From assembly GCF_003987135.1 (NCBI RefSeq), contig NZ_PIPJ01000004.1, positions 124,001 to 188,000 on the forward strand: a DNA stretch of 64,000 nt, written 5' to 3'. Within the stretch, counting starts at the first letter, position 1; every line of letters starts with the position of its first letter. Below the pieces are notes generated by a model. It ran no database searches. It was not told the origin of the DNA and saw nothing but the letters and a program-made list of their open reading frames with translations. A program made the position numbers and the translations under genes. Origin of the DNA: Aliidiomarina iranensis (GTDB lineage Bacteria > Pseudomonadota > Gammaproteobacteria > Enterobacterales > Alteromonadaceae). Shown one piece after another: positions 17,460-25,858 of this stretch.

Positions 17460-18623
17460 TCAAGCCGCCTGCTCATCTGGCTTTGGAAAGCTTAATAGCA
17501 GATCACGGTAATACTCGTACTGCTTTTGCCGCAGCTCGATTTCGCGAGGGAGGCCTTTAACAAGTTCATCGAACTTATCGAGGATACGAACGATTCGTTC
17601 TTGGTCAGCTATAGGTGGTATAGGTATTTTAACCTTTTTGAGAGAATCCACAGTTAAGGAAACATTTGCGCCACCTCTCATCAAAGGGACTAACAGTACA
17701 TCTTTTTTATCAAAGAGATAATATCTTAGAAATTTAGCTGATAAAACTTGACTGTCATTGGGGATGATTGCACACAAAATATTGCCAAGAGCAAATTTAC
17801 CTTCTTGAAAATATATCCGGTCTATACTTGCTACCCCATGACCTCTTGATGATATTAATGGCACACATACAGCAGCACAATCAAATTGATATTCAGAAGA
17901 CGACTGTCTTTCTTGAGTTGTGGCAACAAGTGGATATTTACCTGGCGTTGCTTTTTTAATTGGTGTTAAACCTTTTTTGATATCACAGCACTCTCCAATT
18001 TTTAAATGTTGAGTCGCTTCTGTAAATTGCAACAGTTCAAACTGATAGTGGCTATACTGCTGCTTGCGTGCGCTAAGCTCGGCGGTAAGCTCGGCGGTAA
18101 GGGAGGTAAACGCGTCCAAAATTCGGACGATTTCCGCTTGGATTTGTAGCGACTTTTCTGGGTTTTCAGGGCATGGGATTGGAACCTGAAAATTATCAGT
18201 ATCTGGTGTGGCGATTTGTGGCATCTGCATCTTACTACCGATGCCTTGAAAATAGCTCTGGTTCATTTTTAGGTAATGATACAGATACTTAATATTTATA
18301 CTTTTTTCATTTGAATGATACGACCACATTTCGTTCTTGTGTGAGAATGGTTGGTCATAATACTCAAACTCTATATTTCCACGCGACTTAACAATGATAG
18401 AGGGTTTGGTGTTTATGTCCTTCTCCGGTATATCGTCGTAATCGACAAACGCAACAGTTTTTCCCCCAGCAAATATTTTTACCGGCGCACCATCTTTATG
18501 CAGTACCTTCATCTGTCCCGCTGTGATTTTAGTCCCTTTTGTGCGCACCAATACCGATTTCAACGGCAACCATATGATGTCATCCCTATGAAGCAACTTC
18601 GCCATAAAACCAGAAATATCCAT
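17460..18623 (-). CDS. hsdS: Type I restriction specificity subunit
   Basis: HsdS sets the two-part DNA target recognised by the complex. Its 387 residues show two target recognition domains, each followed by a conserved helical spacer: LSARKQQYSHYQFELLQF in the middle and LRQKQYEYYRDLLLSF at the C-terminus. The central spacer is preceded by a double TAEL repeat as in EcoR124-type (family IC) subunits. It starts 2 bp after the hsdM stop, indicating coupled translation. The target sequence cannot be predicted here. Confidence 0.93.
   Translation of the reverse strand: MDISGFMAKLLHRDDIIWLPLKSVLVRTKGTKITAGQMKVLHKDGAPVKIFAGGKTVAFVDYDDIPEKDINTKPSIIVKSRGNIEFEYYDQPFSHKNEMWSYHSNEKSINIKYLYHYLKMNQSYFQGIGSKMQMPQIATPDTDNFQVPIPCPENPEKSLQIQAEIVRILDAFTSLTAELTAELSARKQQYSHYQFELLQFTEATQHLKIGECCDIKKGLTPIKKATPGKYPLVATTQERQSSSEYQFDCAAVCVPLISSRGHGVASIDRIYFQEGKFALGNILCAIIPNDSQVLSAKFLRYYLFDKKDVLLVPLMRGGANVSLTVDSLKKVKIPIPPIADQERIVRILDKFDELVKGLPREIELRQKQYEYYRDLLLSFPKPDEQAA
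18075..18098 (-). repeat. Two tandem 12-bp repeats encoding TAEL in hsdS
   Basis: AAGCTCGGCGGT occurs twice in tandem, each copy encoding T-A-E-L on the minus strand, with a degenerate continuation alongside. In EcoR124I and EcoR124II, a change from two to three TAEL units lengthens the spacer between half-sites of the recognised DNA. The same slippage is possible here. Confidence 0.8.
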
Positions 18624-18625
18624 AC

Positions 18626-20176
18626 TTATACTCCCGCTCCCTCAATTTCCGCCACAATCGCATCAATATCCGCACGCAATTGGTCAATTTTGGCAACGGT
18701 CGTTTTCAGCTCTGCGTTAAGCTCCGTAATGTCGACAACTTCGCGATTGTCTTTGGCTTCGACATAGCTGCTGACAGAAAGGTTGTACTCACTTCCAGAA
18801 ACCTTCTCAAATGGTACCGACTTGGCAAAGTGCTCAACATCCTCTTTGCTCTCGAACACTTTCATGATCTGCTCGATGTGCTCATCGGTCAGAATGTTGT
18901 TGTTGGTTTCCTTCTTGAACAGGTTACTCGCGTCAATAAACTGTGTACTGGTGTCTTGCTTATGCTTGGAGAGCACCAAAATGTTGACGGCAATCGTGGT
19001 ACCAAAGAACAAGTTTGGCGCTAACGAAATCACGGTTTCAACGTAGTTGTTGTCTACCAGGTACTTACGAATTTTCTGCTCGGCACCACCGCGATAGAAA
19101 ATACCGGGGAAACAAACAATGGCTGCACGGCCTTTGCTCGAAAGATAACTGAGTGCGTGCAACACAAAGGCAAAGTCAGCTTTTGATTTGGGGGCTAGTA
19201 CGCCTGCTGGGGCAAAACGCTCGTCGTTAATGAGTGTGGGGTCATCGCTGCCAATCCACTTCACCGAGTAGGGTGGGTTAGAAACGATGGCATCAAACGG
19301 CTTGTCATCCAAAAAATGTGGATTCGTAAGCGTGTTCCCTAACTGGATATTGAACTTGTCGTAGTTGATGTTGTGCAGGAACATGTTCATACGGGCAAGG
19401 TTGTACGTGGTGTGATTAATCTCCTGCCCGAAGTAACCGTCTTCAATACGATGCACGTCGATGTGCTTTCTCGCCTGCATCAGCAAAGAACCCGAACCCG
19501 CTGCCGGGTCATAGATTTTATTGATACTGGTTTGCCCATGAATCGCCAGTAACGCAATCAGCTTCGATACATGTTGTGGCGTGAAGAACTCGCCACCTGA
19601 TTTCCCGGCATTCGCTGCATAGTTTGAAATAAGAAACTCGTAAGCGTCTCCGAATAAATCAATTTGGTTGTCTTCGAAGTTGCCGAAGTCTAACCCGGCT
19701 ACGCCCTTTAATACGGCCGCTAAACGTAGGTTTTTGTCTTTTACGGTATTACCCAAGCGGTTGCTGGTGGTGTCGAAATCAGCGAACAAGCCTTTAATGT
19801 CATCTTCGGATGCATAGCCGTTGGCTGAATTTTCAATTTCACCAAAGATGCGGGCCAGGTCGGTGTTCAAGCTCTCGTTGTTGTTCGCGTTCTTAGCAAC
19901 GTTCACGAACAATTGGCTTGGGTAAATAAAATAGCCTTTGGTTTTAATGGCATCGTCTTTGATGTCGTCGGTAATTACCGAGTCATCAAGCGATGCATAG
20001 TTGATGCTTTCGTCACCGGCTTCGATGTAGCTGGCGAAGTTTTCGCTGATAAAGCGATAGAACAAGGTACCGAGTACATACTGCTTAAAATCCCAGCCGT
20101 CTACTGAGCCACGAACGTCGTTGGCAATCTGCCAAATTTGGCGCTGAAGCGCGGCGCGCTGTTGGGTACTTGTCAT
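18626..20176 (-). CDS. hsdM: Type I DNA N6-adenine methyltransferase subunit
   Basis: HsdM methylates adenine in the target site and forms the M2S core with HsdS. In 516 residues, an HsdM_N helical region at 10-150 precedes the SAM-binding motif [10 protein letters not shown] near 225 and the catalytic NPPY near 300 ([11 protein letters not shown]). [13 protein letters not shown] near 205 is also typical. It is the first gene of the hsd cluster and its promoter should lie in 20177-20460. Confidence 0.96.
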   Translation of the reverse strand: MTSTQQRAALQRQIWQIANDVRGSVDGWDFKQYVLGTLFYRFISENFASYIEAGDESINYASLDDSVITDDIKDDAIKTKGYFIYPSQLFVNVAKNANNNESLNTDLARIFGEIENSANGYASEDDIKGLFADFDTTSNRLGNTVKDKNLRLAAVLKGVAGLDFGNFEDNQIDLFGDAYEFLISNYAANAGKSGGEFFTPQHVSKLIALLAIHGQTSINKIYDPAAGSGSLLMQARKHIDVHRIEDGYFGQEINHTTYNLARMNMFLHNINYDKFNIQLGNTLTNPHFLDDKPFDAIVSNPPYSVKWIGSDDPTLINDERFAPAGVLAPKSKADFAFVLHALSYLSSKGRAAIVCFPGIFYRGGAEQKIRKYLVDNNYVETVISLAPNLFFGTTIAVNILVLSKHKQDTSTQFIDASNLFKKETNNNILTDEHIEQIMKVFESKEDVEHFAKSVPFEKVSGSEYNLSVSSYVEAKDNREVVDITELNAELKTTVAKIDQLRADIDAIVAEIEGAGV

Positions 20177-20468
20177 TTTTATATCCCTGCCTTAATCCAT
20201 TTTGAGCTTGTTATTAATATGCTTTAAAAGATACCACAATCTGTGCGCGTGGAACCTTTAAGCTAAGTTTTAATTGTCCATAAAATCTTAATTTTGAAAA
20301 TATAGAAAAGTTATCACTTTGTTAAGGCAGAACAAAGTCGGTTCACGTCTATCGTTTTGCCTCATAGGTCCAAATAAATAGTGGCAGACTACCCATACCA
20401 CCCCTCCCAAGTCTCGGGAAGGCACAAGCTTATTGCGCTGTAGCTGGGTAGGGTCGGTTTTAAGTTAA
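20177..20468. promoter_or_regulatory. Upstream region of hsdM
   Basis: AT-rich sequence without a supported gene, holding the presumed leftward promoter of the hsd operon. I did not find a convincing paired -35/-10 or operator beyond general AT-richness. Confidence 0.35.
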
Positions 20469-20498
20469 AAAGCACCCTCCCCATCGGAAGAGTGCTTT
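20469..20498 (-). terminator. Terminator after the cargo lipoprotein gene
   Basis: AAAGCAC (20469-20475) pairs with GTGCTTT (20492-20498); read leftward the stem is followed by TTTTTAACTT. It sits about 40 bp past the lipoprotein stop and separates that unit from the hsd operon. Confidence 0.6.
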
Positions 20499-20536
20499 CT
20501 TATTGCCTTGGGGTAAGGTGGGAGTGGTGGGATAGG

Positions 20537-21049
20537 TTATCTCGTTCCTCTTACTGAGTTCATAAACCGTTTCATTGCATGGTAGGCTTTGCTGTCGCCG
20601 TCCTGGTCAATGATACGATCCTCTCTGGTGCCGTTAGGCGTTTTAATCCGCAGCCACACTCGATCGGCCTTTGTGATGGCTTCGATGGTGTCCAAGTTCG
20701 TTCTGAACCCTTTTGATGAAACCTTGCCATATTGACTATCAAAGTCGGTTACGACATCGGCGGGCTCTAAATCGATCACCTGACCGTCGATGTTTAGCTG
20801 GGCGTCCAGAATGGCGACATAGTCCATGTAGCTGGTTACTATAAAAAAGGCGTTGTCGCCGTGGCTTTCGTTCCATTGTGCGCCGAGCCCCAGGCACCCA
20901 GCACTGCCGCATGAGGCTCCGTGTGGTTGAATCTCCACGATCTTTGCCTGGTCAAATCCGCTGGTTCGCACGTCGGGCTGTGTGCCGGTTGTTGTTGCAC
21001 ATGCGGTTAGAAGAGTGGCTAGAGTCATTGTTATCATTGTTTTTCTCAT
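20537..21049 (-). CDS. Predicted lipoprotein, island cargo
   Basis: A 170-residue protein. The frame is open further upstream to 21244, but the ATG at 21049 follows GGAG at spacing 7 and begins a proper signal peptide, MRKTMITMTLATLLTAC, with the lipobox LLTAC. The acylated Cys would be residue 17. The mature part contains a Cys-rich loop (GASCGSAGCLGLGAQW) and no known domain. It is probably membrane-anchored in the periplasm. It lies about 25 bp after a small acidic-protein gene, so the two may form one operon. Confidence 0.72.
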   Translation of the reverse strand: MRKTMITMTLATLLTACATTTGTQPDVRTSGFDQAKIVEIQPHGASCGSAGCLGLGAQWNESHGDNAFFIVTSYMDYVAILDAQLNIDGQVIDLEPADVVTDFDSQYGKVSSKGFRTNLDTIEAITKADRVWLRIKTPNGTREDRIIDQDGDSKAYHAMKRFMNSVRGTR

Positions 21050-21074
21050 GAGCGTTCTCCGTATTAACTTTCTT

Positions 21075-21311
21075 TTACTCTTTGTTCTCTTGTTCGTTGT
21101 CATCGCCGACAATTTCAAATGCGATTGGCATGGTGAATTTCTCCCGCTGGCTTGGGTCACAGCCTTGCACCCAGTCCGATTCATCAAAGTCGTCTCGCAT
21201 ATCGCGTTCACGATCGGCTGCAAACCTTGCCTCGACCTCCTCACGGGTTTGGCCCGTCAGTCTTAAGTATTTTTCGATGTACTCTTCTGACATTTGTAAA
21301 ACGTGCCACAT
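21075..21311 (-). CDS. Small acidic protein, island cargo
   Basis: A 78-residue protein starting MWHVLQMSEEYIEKYL at the ATG at 21311, which has AAGGAG at spacing 7; longer starts upstream lack a ribosome site. It is rich in Asp and Glu (RDDFDESDW, GDDNEQENKE) with a helical N-terminus and no membrane segment. No family is recognised. It precedes the lipoprotein gene. Acidic small proteins in mobile elements can be DNA mimics, but nothing here shows that. Confidence 0.6.
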   Translation of the reverse strand: MWHVLQMSEEYIEKYLRLTGQTREEVEARFAADRERDMRDDFDESDWVQGCDPSQREKFTMPIAFEIVGDDNEQENKE

Positions 21312-21470
21312 GTTCGTTCTCCTTATTTTGAGCATGCGTTAACGAACACCGAAACCTAGGAGTATTGCTATCGTTTGGAGGGCTCAGAAGAAACGCGTTA
21401 CCTAAAACGATGCAGCGTTCCAAGTATTGGTGTTCCAGCTACATCATTATCAATAACGCGCACTAGTCAA

Positions 21471-22778
21471 CTAGTCGAAGAGGTCATGTGGTTCAGCACC
21501 GATAAGCCTTGCGAATCGCTCGCGCATATCATCAACGCTACCAAGTTCAAAATACCGACCACCTCGATCTGACCGACCATAAACTTGCTCTGCGATCTCT
21601 TTGAACAACTTGCCCACCGAGCTGCTGGCACTGCCATAACTCACGTCATGATTATGGCTCTCACACCAGTGCATAAAGTCGTTGATGGCATCGGTAGACA
21701 ATATTCTTGCTCGGCCTGCAAAAGGTGTCTCACTGCTTAGGTTCTGATACGCATATTGGTATATCAATGGCATGGCTTGCAGCTTTTGCTCCATTAGTGC
21801 CGATGTGGTCGGCGCTTTGTATGGGTTGAACTCGCTAATATCGAGCTTTAACAAGTAATCCATCAGAAACGACGTTCCGCCATTTTCTAACCACTGGTGT
21901 AGCTTACTGAAATAGCGCTGATCTTGTGCGTATTCAGCCGAAGGCTCTAACACGAAGTAACGCCGTTCTTTTAGGCCAGCTTTCAATACAAAGTCACGGT
22001 TACTGGCAAATATCAACCGCGCATAGTTGGGTATCGCTATGGGTTCGAGTCCTTTGCGTTCCAACTGCACAATCGGCTCGCTAATGAGCGCCTTGAGTTT
22101 ATCGGCTACTTGGCTCGATGAAAGGTCTACTTCGTCAGCAAATATCAGTAGCTTGTTTGCTATCACGCTATTGAACTGTCCAGTAATGTGATGATGCCCG
22201 TTTATATGTGCTCCCTGAGCGCCTACCATTGCCAACAGCGGCTTCACCATGGTTCCTTTCCCGGTACCCTCCACCGAGCGTAACAAAATCGCTGTAGTTG
22301 GTTTCTCGTCCGGCTTTTGCAGAAGGTGTGCCATAAACTGAATGAGATAGTGGTAGGCACGTTCATCGCCCGCGCATATCACGTGCTTCAAATGATTTAA
22401 GTACGGCTCGCAGCTACCCGGTAACGGCACCACATGCGAGGCGGTATAGGTATTAAATACGCTGGCAGGGCATTTCTCGGGCTTAGGGTAAAAGCCAATG
22501 CCATCGGGCTTGAATGATTTACCCGGCCACATTAACCACGCTTTTCCGGCACTCTTACCCGCAATCTGCGGCAAGTGGCGAACGTAATTGATGAATTCCT
22601 CCATCGACAAGAAGACGAAGTTTGCGCCGTGCACTGGGCACGGCTTTACCGTCACTATCTTGTTCTTGTTACCAAACAATACATGGGTGAATGTTTTGTT
22701 CAGATTTTCCAGTTGCGTAAGCTCTGCCGAACTTAGTTCTTTGCCGTCAGAGAGCACGCGATGATCAAGCTGCTGCAC
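21471..22778 (-). CDS. DUF5906-type primase-associated helicase
   Basis: A P-loop replication ATPase of 435 residues. Walker A RSVEGTGKGTM at 168-177, Walker B LLIFADEVD at 210-218 and the sensor Asn in FASNRDF at 260 follow the pattern of superfamily 3-like helicases in phages and satellites. The start is a GTG at 22778 with AGAGGAGA upstream, and it overlaps the preceding gene by 14 bp. There is no separate primase domain I can see. It most likely replicates the excised element. Confidence 0.85.
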   Translation of the reverse strand: MQQLDHRVLSDGKELSSAELTQLENLNKTFTHVLFGNKNKIVTVKPCPVHGANFVFLSMEEFINYVRHLPQIAGKSAGKAWLMWPGKSFKPDGIGFYPKPEKCPASVFNTYTASHVVPLPGSCEPYLNHLKHVICAGDERAYHYLIQFMAHLLQKPDEKPTTAILLRSVEGTGKGTMVKPLLAMVGAQGAHINGHHHITGQFNSVIANKLLIFADEVDLSSSQVADKLKALISEPIVQLERKGLEPIAIPNYARLIFASNRDFVLKAGLKERRYFVLEPSAEYAQDQRYFSKLHQWLENGGTSFLMDYLLKLDISEFNPYKAPTTSALMEQKLQAMPLIYQYAYQNLSSETPFAGRARILSTDAINDFMHWCESHNHDVSYGSASSSVGKLFKEIAEQVYGRSDRGGRYFELGSVDDMRERFARLIGAEPHDLFD

Positions 22779-23103
22779 GATCTTTCTCCTCTAACTGGCG
22801 CAAAAATTTTAACTTCCGGCGCAGTTCTTGATGAATGCGGTGTAACGTCTCTTGGTGGAACATTACGGAGCATTCCATTAGCGACATGCGAATGCGCTTG
22901 GGCCAGTCTCCGGTAGCTTGAATCGGGTGGTTGAACTGATGTGCCACTACGCCCGGTTGTGACGCAATTGCACACAAAAACCAGCCAAACTTGCTCGGAA
23001 CTATGGTTATTGCGAGCCAATCCGGACTTCCGTCCGGCTGGCTTAGTAGAAATGAATGGGGTCGACCATTGGCGATTAAGGTCAATCGGTTAACGCTGTT
23101 CAC
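22765..23103 (-). CDS. Small hypothetical protein of the replication module
   Basis: A 112-residue protein starting at a GTG (23103), overlapping the previous stop by 14 bp and the helicase start by 14 bp. This tight overlap supports a real, coupled gene. The C-terminal 40 residues (HQETLHRIHQELRRKLKFLRQLEEKDRAAA in part) look like a charged helix that could form a coiled coil. No family is recognised. Confidence 0.6.
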   Translation of the reverse strand: MNSVNRLTLIANGRPHSFLLSQPDGSPDWLAITIVPSKFGWFLCAIASQPGVVAHQFNHPIQATGDWPKRIRMSLMECSVMFHQETLHRIHQELRRKLKFLRQLEEKDRAAA

Positions 23104-23284
23104 GAGCCAAGTCCTCCAACGTTAAACCCGCCTCATCAAGTTTCTTGCGAATCATGTTGAGGATATCGAGCACATCGTTGTGCGTGATCGGAAACTCGCC
23201 ATCAGCTCCGGCATTAAACAGCAACTTCACAACGAGGTTGGCTTCGTGAATGTGAAACTCCACTGACTCGTAGTTGTTATTCAT
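23090..23284 (-). CDS. Small hypothetical protein, translationally coupled
   Basis: A 64-residue protein starting MNNNYESVEFH at 23284, where ATGAATAA overlaps the stop of the AlpA-like gene. The frame extends further upstream, but only inside the previous gene. Predominantly helical C-terminus (ILNMIRKKLDEAGLTLEDLA). No known family. Its place suggests a role in control or replication of the element. Confidence 0.6.
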   Translation of the reverse strand: MNNNYESVEFHIHEANLVVKLLFNAGADGEFPITHNDVLDILNMIRKKLDEAGLTLEDLAREQR

Positions 23285-23534
23285 CGTTGAAACCCTCCAA
23301 ACCTGGGTTCCGCTGATTAATGAACAGCAATAAGTCAGAAAGCAGCCAAGCCACGCTATTGTTGCCAAGAATACGACGCTTCGGGTGTATACCCTCGCGC
23401 TCTAGCTGTGTGGTTCGGCTGCGAGAAAGAGTCGTGATCCGCTTGCGCTCCTGTTCGCGCACAAGGCGCTCGGTTTCGCCATATGCCTCAAGCAGCGCTT
23501 GGCGGACACGATCAGGTGTAGGTAGTTTCGTCAT
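23277..23534 (-). CDS. AlpA-like excisionase/transcription regulator
   Basis: An 85-residue protein. The segment RITTLSRSRTTQLEREGIHPKRRILGNNSVAWLLSDLLLFI follows the AlpA pattern: a helix-turn-helix that recognises DNA, a turn with GxxP, and the conserved V-A-W before the last helix. AlpA proteins regulate integrase or act as excisionase in P4-like and satellite elements. It is the first gene of the four-gene overlapping cluster ending in the helicase. Confidence 0.75.
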   Translation of the reverse strand: MTKLPTPDRVRQALLEAYGETERLVREQERKRITTLSRSRTTQLEREGIHPKRRILGNNSVAWLLSDLLLFINQRNPGLEGFNDE

Positions 23535-23646
23535 AGCTCAAGTCTCCGTTAGATAGTGAGTGATAACGGATACCGATGTTATGACTGATCTTCTTGGAGT
23601 TTTAGGCAAAAAAGTATCGGCACTTTTTTGTAGTCGACGAACCAAA

Positions 23647-24459
23647 CTACAATGAACTTAGCTCGCGGTAGCCCCTCTGTGAAAAAATTCTTTTCATAAA
23701 CTTATGTTGAGTCCGTCTAAAATTATCTGGATCCATATCTGGATTATTCTTAAAAATTATTTCAGCTAGTTTTTCGTTAGACAGGTTTATAGAGAATGCT
23801 CTAGCAACAATAATCGAGTCTACTTGTTCAAAAACTCGGTAGTTACGCATTTTCTGTCGTTTATCATCTCGCCAAGATGAACCTATGAGGCTATAGGTAA
23901 GATCATGAGACTTTACCTGGTCTATAATTCTTTCCATATCTCTCAGGATGAGGGATTTTGGTTGAAGGAAGTCAACCGTTACGAATATCTCGTGAAGCCT
24001 GTAAGCAGGACCTTTCATAAACATCAAATATTCTTTTTCCGCTGATTCAATACCAGCCTCCTTACTATGAGCATAGAAGTTATCTTTCATTACTTTACCT
24101 AATGCGTTAACCCAATCTATTGTCTCCAACATGGATGGTACTTTGACAGATTTCCGTGATGTGACTGGTAACGATGGTTCAACATGATCGCGATCGCAGT
24201 ATACATATGGTAAGTGGGCTTGGTGTAAATCCTCACCAAATGTGTGACCCATGATGTTTCCTTTAACGAATCTTTCTGCCCAGAACCTTTCAAAGTGTGC
24301 CGCTGTTTCTTCAAGTAAGTCAGGTTTCTTACAATCGAAGTAGTCTTGCGCATAAAGCCAAACTCTTAGCTTAATTTCACTCAATAGCTTTTCGATTGGA
24401 AGTTCATATAGGACTCCATAACTCTCAAAATCTAATCTGGTTAAAATGCTTTTATCCAC
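23647..24459 (-). CDS. Unrecognised protein between integrase and AlpA gene
   Basis: A 270-residue protein rich in Trp, Tyr and Phe near the N-terminus (IKLRVWLYAQDYFDCKKPDLLEE in part), with basic helical segments near the C-terminus. There is no signal peptide or membrane segment. Proteins of similar size next to integrases occur in P4-like islands, but I cannot name the family with confidence. It ends about 110 bp from the AlpA-like gene and begins 35 bp after the integrase stop. Confidence 0.6.
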   Translation of the reverse strand: MDKSILTRLDFESYGVLYELPIEKLLSEIKLRVWLYAQDYFDCKKPDLLEETAAHFERFWAERFVKGNIMGHTFGEDLHQAHLPYVYCDRDHVEPSLPVTSRKSVKVPSMLETIDWVNALGKVMKDNFYAHSKEAGIESAEKEYLMFMKGPAYRLHEIFVTVDFLQPKSLILRDMERIIDQVKSHDLTYSLIGSSWRDDKRQKMRNYRVFEQVDSIIVARAFSINLSNEKLAEIIFKNNPDMDPDNFRRTQHKFMKRIFSQRGYRELSSL

Positions 24460-24494
24460 GCAAAAAACTCCAAGTTTTTGGAAACCACATAAAT

Positions 24495-25685
24495 CTACTC
24501 TCGAACCATCGGCGCAATAACCCCGCTCAATTTCTCATACGCGGTTTTGCGCTCATCAAAATAGTCATAATGGTCATACACGCCTTCAACGCCACGAATC
24601 TTGTGGTTCAGGCAACGCTCGCTCACGTGCGGCGGAACGCCCATGCTGGCCAGTAAGGTTTTCGTGGTGCGGCGAAGGTCGTGAATGGTAAAAGGTTCCA
24701 GCGCCAGCTTCTCTTCACGCAGCAGCTTTGCCAGTGCCGCATTCAAGGTGTCGGGTGACACATGTGGTCGCTTGCTGGCGCGTCGGCTCGGGAATACATA
24801 GTCGGAACCGGCAGCGCGAACGTGCAGTTCTTGTAGCCAGTCGTAAACGGGGTCCACCAAGGGTACACGAATCGCTTTCCCGGTTTTACTGCGGTTGCTT
24901 GGCATCAGCCATTCTCGCTCGTTAAAGTCGATCTCGTCCCAAGTGGCAGCCATGAGCTCCATTTTTCGGCAACCCAAACAAACCAGGAGCGCAACGGCAA
25001 GGTAGTTCTCCCGCGTGATCTGGTCTTTGTATTTGCGCATGGTGCTGAACAAAATTTCCAGCTCTTTGAAGGTGAGCGCTCGGTCTCTGGGTTTCTCGGT
25101 ACCGCCTGCATCTTCATACCGGAACGGCTCGGCGGGGTTGTTCGTCACTTCACCGAGTTTCATGCCATGTTGGAAAATACGCTTAATGTAATGCAGCGCG
25201 TCATTGGCGATGGCAGGTCGGCCCGATGTACGTATTTTCTTTAGCAGGTTATTAATATCGATAGGCCGTATCTTGTCCGGTGGCAAGCCACCCAGCTGTG
25301 GGTCTATGTCGTTGTTGTAGACGCGTCGATAGATGTGCCCGGTTTTAATCCGGTCGTCGATATCGTCTAACCAGTGCTTCGCAAGATCCCTAAAAAGCTT
25401 AAACGGCTTCTGTTTTACCTGCTTTTTTGTCTCTTGTGGATCCAAACCTTGCTTGGCTTGGTAACGAATTTGGGCGGCTTGGTGTTCAGCTTCAGCAAGT
25501 GATAGGGCGGGGAAAGCGGGGAGTAATCCCATTATTCGTCGCCGACCATAAATGCTGTAGCGAACCTCAAAAGTTGCGGTACCTGAAGCACTTACGCGAA
25601 AAATCAAACCGTTCCCGAGAAAGGTTCGGCCCTCTTCGCCTTGCTTCCAGATTGCGTGGAGTTGTTTGGTATTTAACTTTGCCAT
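24495..25685 (-). CDS. Tyrosine integrase, DUF4102 (P4-like) type
   Basis: It catalyses site-specific recombination of the element with yicC. The N-terminal DUF4102 region is visible (TFEVRYSIYGRRRIMGL and LSLAEAEHQAAQIR). The catalytic domain has the first Arg in CLGCRKMEL, HDLRRTTKTLL for the His-x-x-Arg, and LNHKIRGVEGVYDHY for the second His region and the nucleophile Tyr. Length 396 residues is normal, so it looks functional. It lies beside the right att site and reads away from yicC, as is common. The palindromic GGATCC repeats lie in its promoter region. Confidence 0.95.
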   Translation of the reverse strand: MAKLNTKQLHAIWKQGEEGRTFLGNGLIFRVSASGTATFEVRYSIYGRRRIMGLLPAFPALSLAEAEHQAAQIRYQAKQGLDPQETKKQVKQKPFKLFRDLAKHWLDDIDDRIKTGHIYRRVYNNDIDPQLGGLPPDKIRPIDINNLLKKIRTSGRPAIANDALHYIKRIFQHGMKLGEVTNNPAEPFRYEDAGGTEKPRDRALTFKELEILFSTMRKYKDQITRENYLAVALLVCLGCRKMELMAATWDEIDFNEREWLMPSNRSKTGKAIRVPLVDPVYDWLQELHVRAAGSDYVFPSRRASKRPHVSPDTLNAALAKLLREEKLALEPFTIHDLRRTTKTLLASMGVPPHVSERCLNHKIRGVEGVYDHYDYFDERKTAYEKLSGVIAPMVRE

Positions 25686-25702
25686 TCACGTAAATCTCAA
25701 AA

Positions 25703-25750
25703 TGGATCCAAAAATCGGAACATGGAGTGGGAACTCCAGTTTTTGGATCC
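25703..25750. repeat. Inverted GGATCC repeats upstream of the integrase
   Basis: TGGATCCAAAAA at 25703-25714 and its complement TTTTTGGATCCA at 25739-25750 flank an inner inverted pair TGGAGT/ACTCCA. The structure lies between the integrase start (25685) and the att site. It may serve as arm sites for the integrase and also as an operator; both uses are inferred. Confidence 0.6.
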
Positions 25751-25858
25751 ATTATTGTATCCATTTGGACTGTTTACGCTAGTGATCTTGGGGTATCTTG
25801 AGGCAATTATTTTCAGGTAAGTTATTGATTTATATAACCACCCGACACCCCCAGTGCA

